This document shows positions 63,966-64,000 of a stretch of DNA of 64,000 bases, one piece after another. Every line of letters starts with the position of its first letter. Position 1 is the stretch's first letter. This stretch comes from Agrilactobacillus composti DSM 18527 = JCM 14202. Its GTDB lineage: Bacteria > Bacillota > Bacilli > Lactobacillales > Lactobacillaceae. A program made the translations under genes and the position numbers. The notes beneath the pieces are model-generated. The model did no database searches and had not been told where the DNA came from. It saw only the letters and a list, made by a program, of their open reading frames with translations. Location of the stretch: assembly GCF_001436375.1 (NCBI RefSeq), contig NZ_AZGA01000070.1, positions 62,001-126,000 on the forward strand, written 5' to 3'.

Positions 63966-64000
63966 ACCCATAAAGCGCCTTAAAACTAGTCTATTCGCTA

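Overview
The window is a chromosomal segment from a low-to-moderate GC Gram-positive bacterium, almost certainly a member of the Lactobacillaceae (near the casei/composti-type heterogeneous branch; genus not resolvable from sequence reading alone). Reasons: gene order typical of lactobacilli (groES-groEL with a CIRCE element next to rex and a ydiF-type ABC-F gene; dnaX-ybaB-recR-yaaL and tmk-darA-holB-ricT-yabA-rsmI; dut-radA-yacL-gltX-cysS-mrnC-rlmB-yacP-sigH-rpmG-secE-nusG), PepC, L-arabinose catabolism by the isomerase route, strong GGAGG ribosome binding sites and frequent GTG/TTG starts. It looks like a coherent finished stretch with no rRNA, tRNA, insertion sequence or prophage that I can recognise.

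Layout. 1-4.5 kb: groEL (partial), groES under CIRCE control, a CPBP membrane protease, the redox repressor rex, and an ABC-F translation factor preceded by a terminator-like hairpin. 4.5-12.6 kb: a complete L-arabinose unit, with one left-going operon (proton symporter, araB, araD, araA), its AraR-type repressor gene, and a divergent galM. Shared operator-like sequences and a CRE site sit in the promoters. 12.8-15.1 kb: tsaD-rimI-tsaB (tRNA t6A and ribosomal protein acetylation). 15.2-29.1 kb: methylglyoxal synthase, asparaginase, acyl-ACP thioesterase, then the conserved DNA replication/repair block, the SRP RNA, tadA, a methyltransferase and mprF. 29.2-31.4 kb: rplJ-rplL with an L10-type leader and a two-gene membrane/TPM-domain operon.

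31.5-38.7 kb: a complete type II-A CRISPR-Cas locus, cas9-cas1-cas2-csn2 followed by an array, all on the minus strand, with the tracrRNA on the opposite strand between cas1 and cas9. It lies between rplA and rplJ, which are normally neighbours. The array has eight identical 36-bp repeats with 30-bp spacers and then four progressively decayed repeats. Inside the decayed end there is a stand-alone unit: a consensus promoter, a guide-like segment, one degenerate repeat that still pairs well with the tracrRNA, and a terminator. It is a candidate independently transcribed crRNA-like small RNA and is the most unusual item in the window.

38.9-52.8 kb: rplA and rplK, an inserted amidase/DsrE/alpha-beta-hydrolase group, then the conserved transcription-translation block back to dut. 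53-64 kb: a YjdI/YjdJ-type pair, rpiA, a GH65 protein that lacks the expected catalytic glutamate, a GH13 neopullulanase-type enzyme, PEP carboxykinase with a CRE-like site, PepC and a Kup potassium transporter.

Most genes are on the minus strand, so operons read from high to low coordinates. Regulatory sites were found by eye and are predictions; no search or alignment was run.
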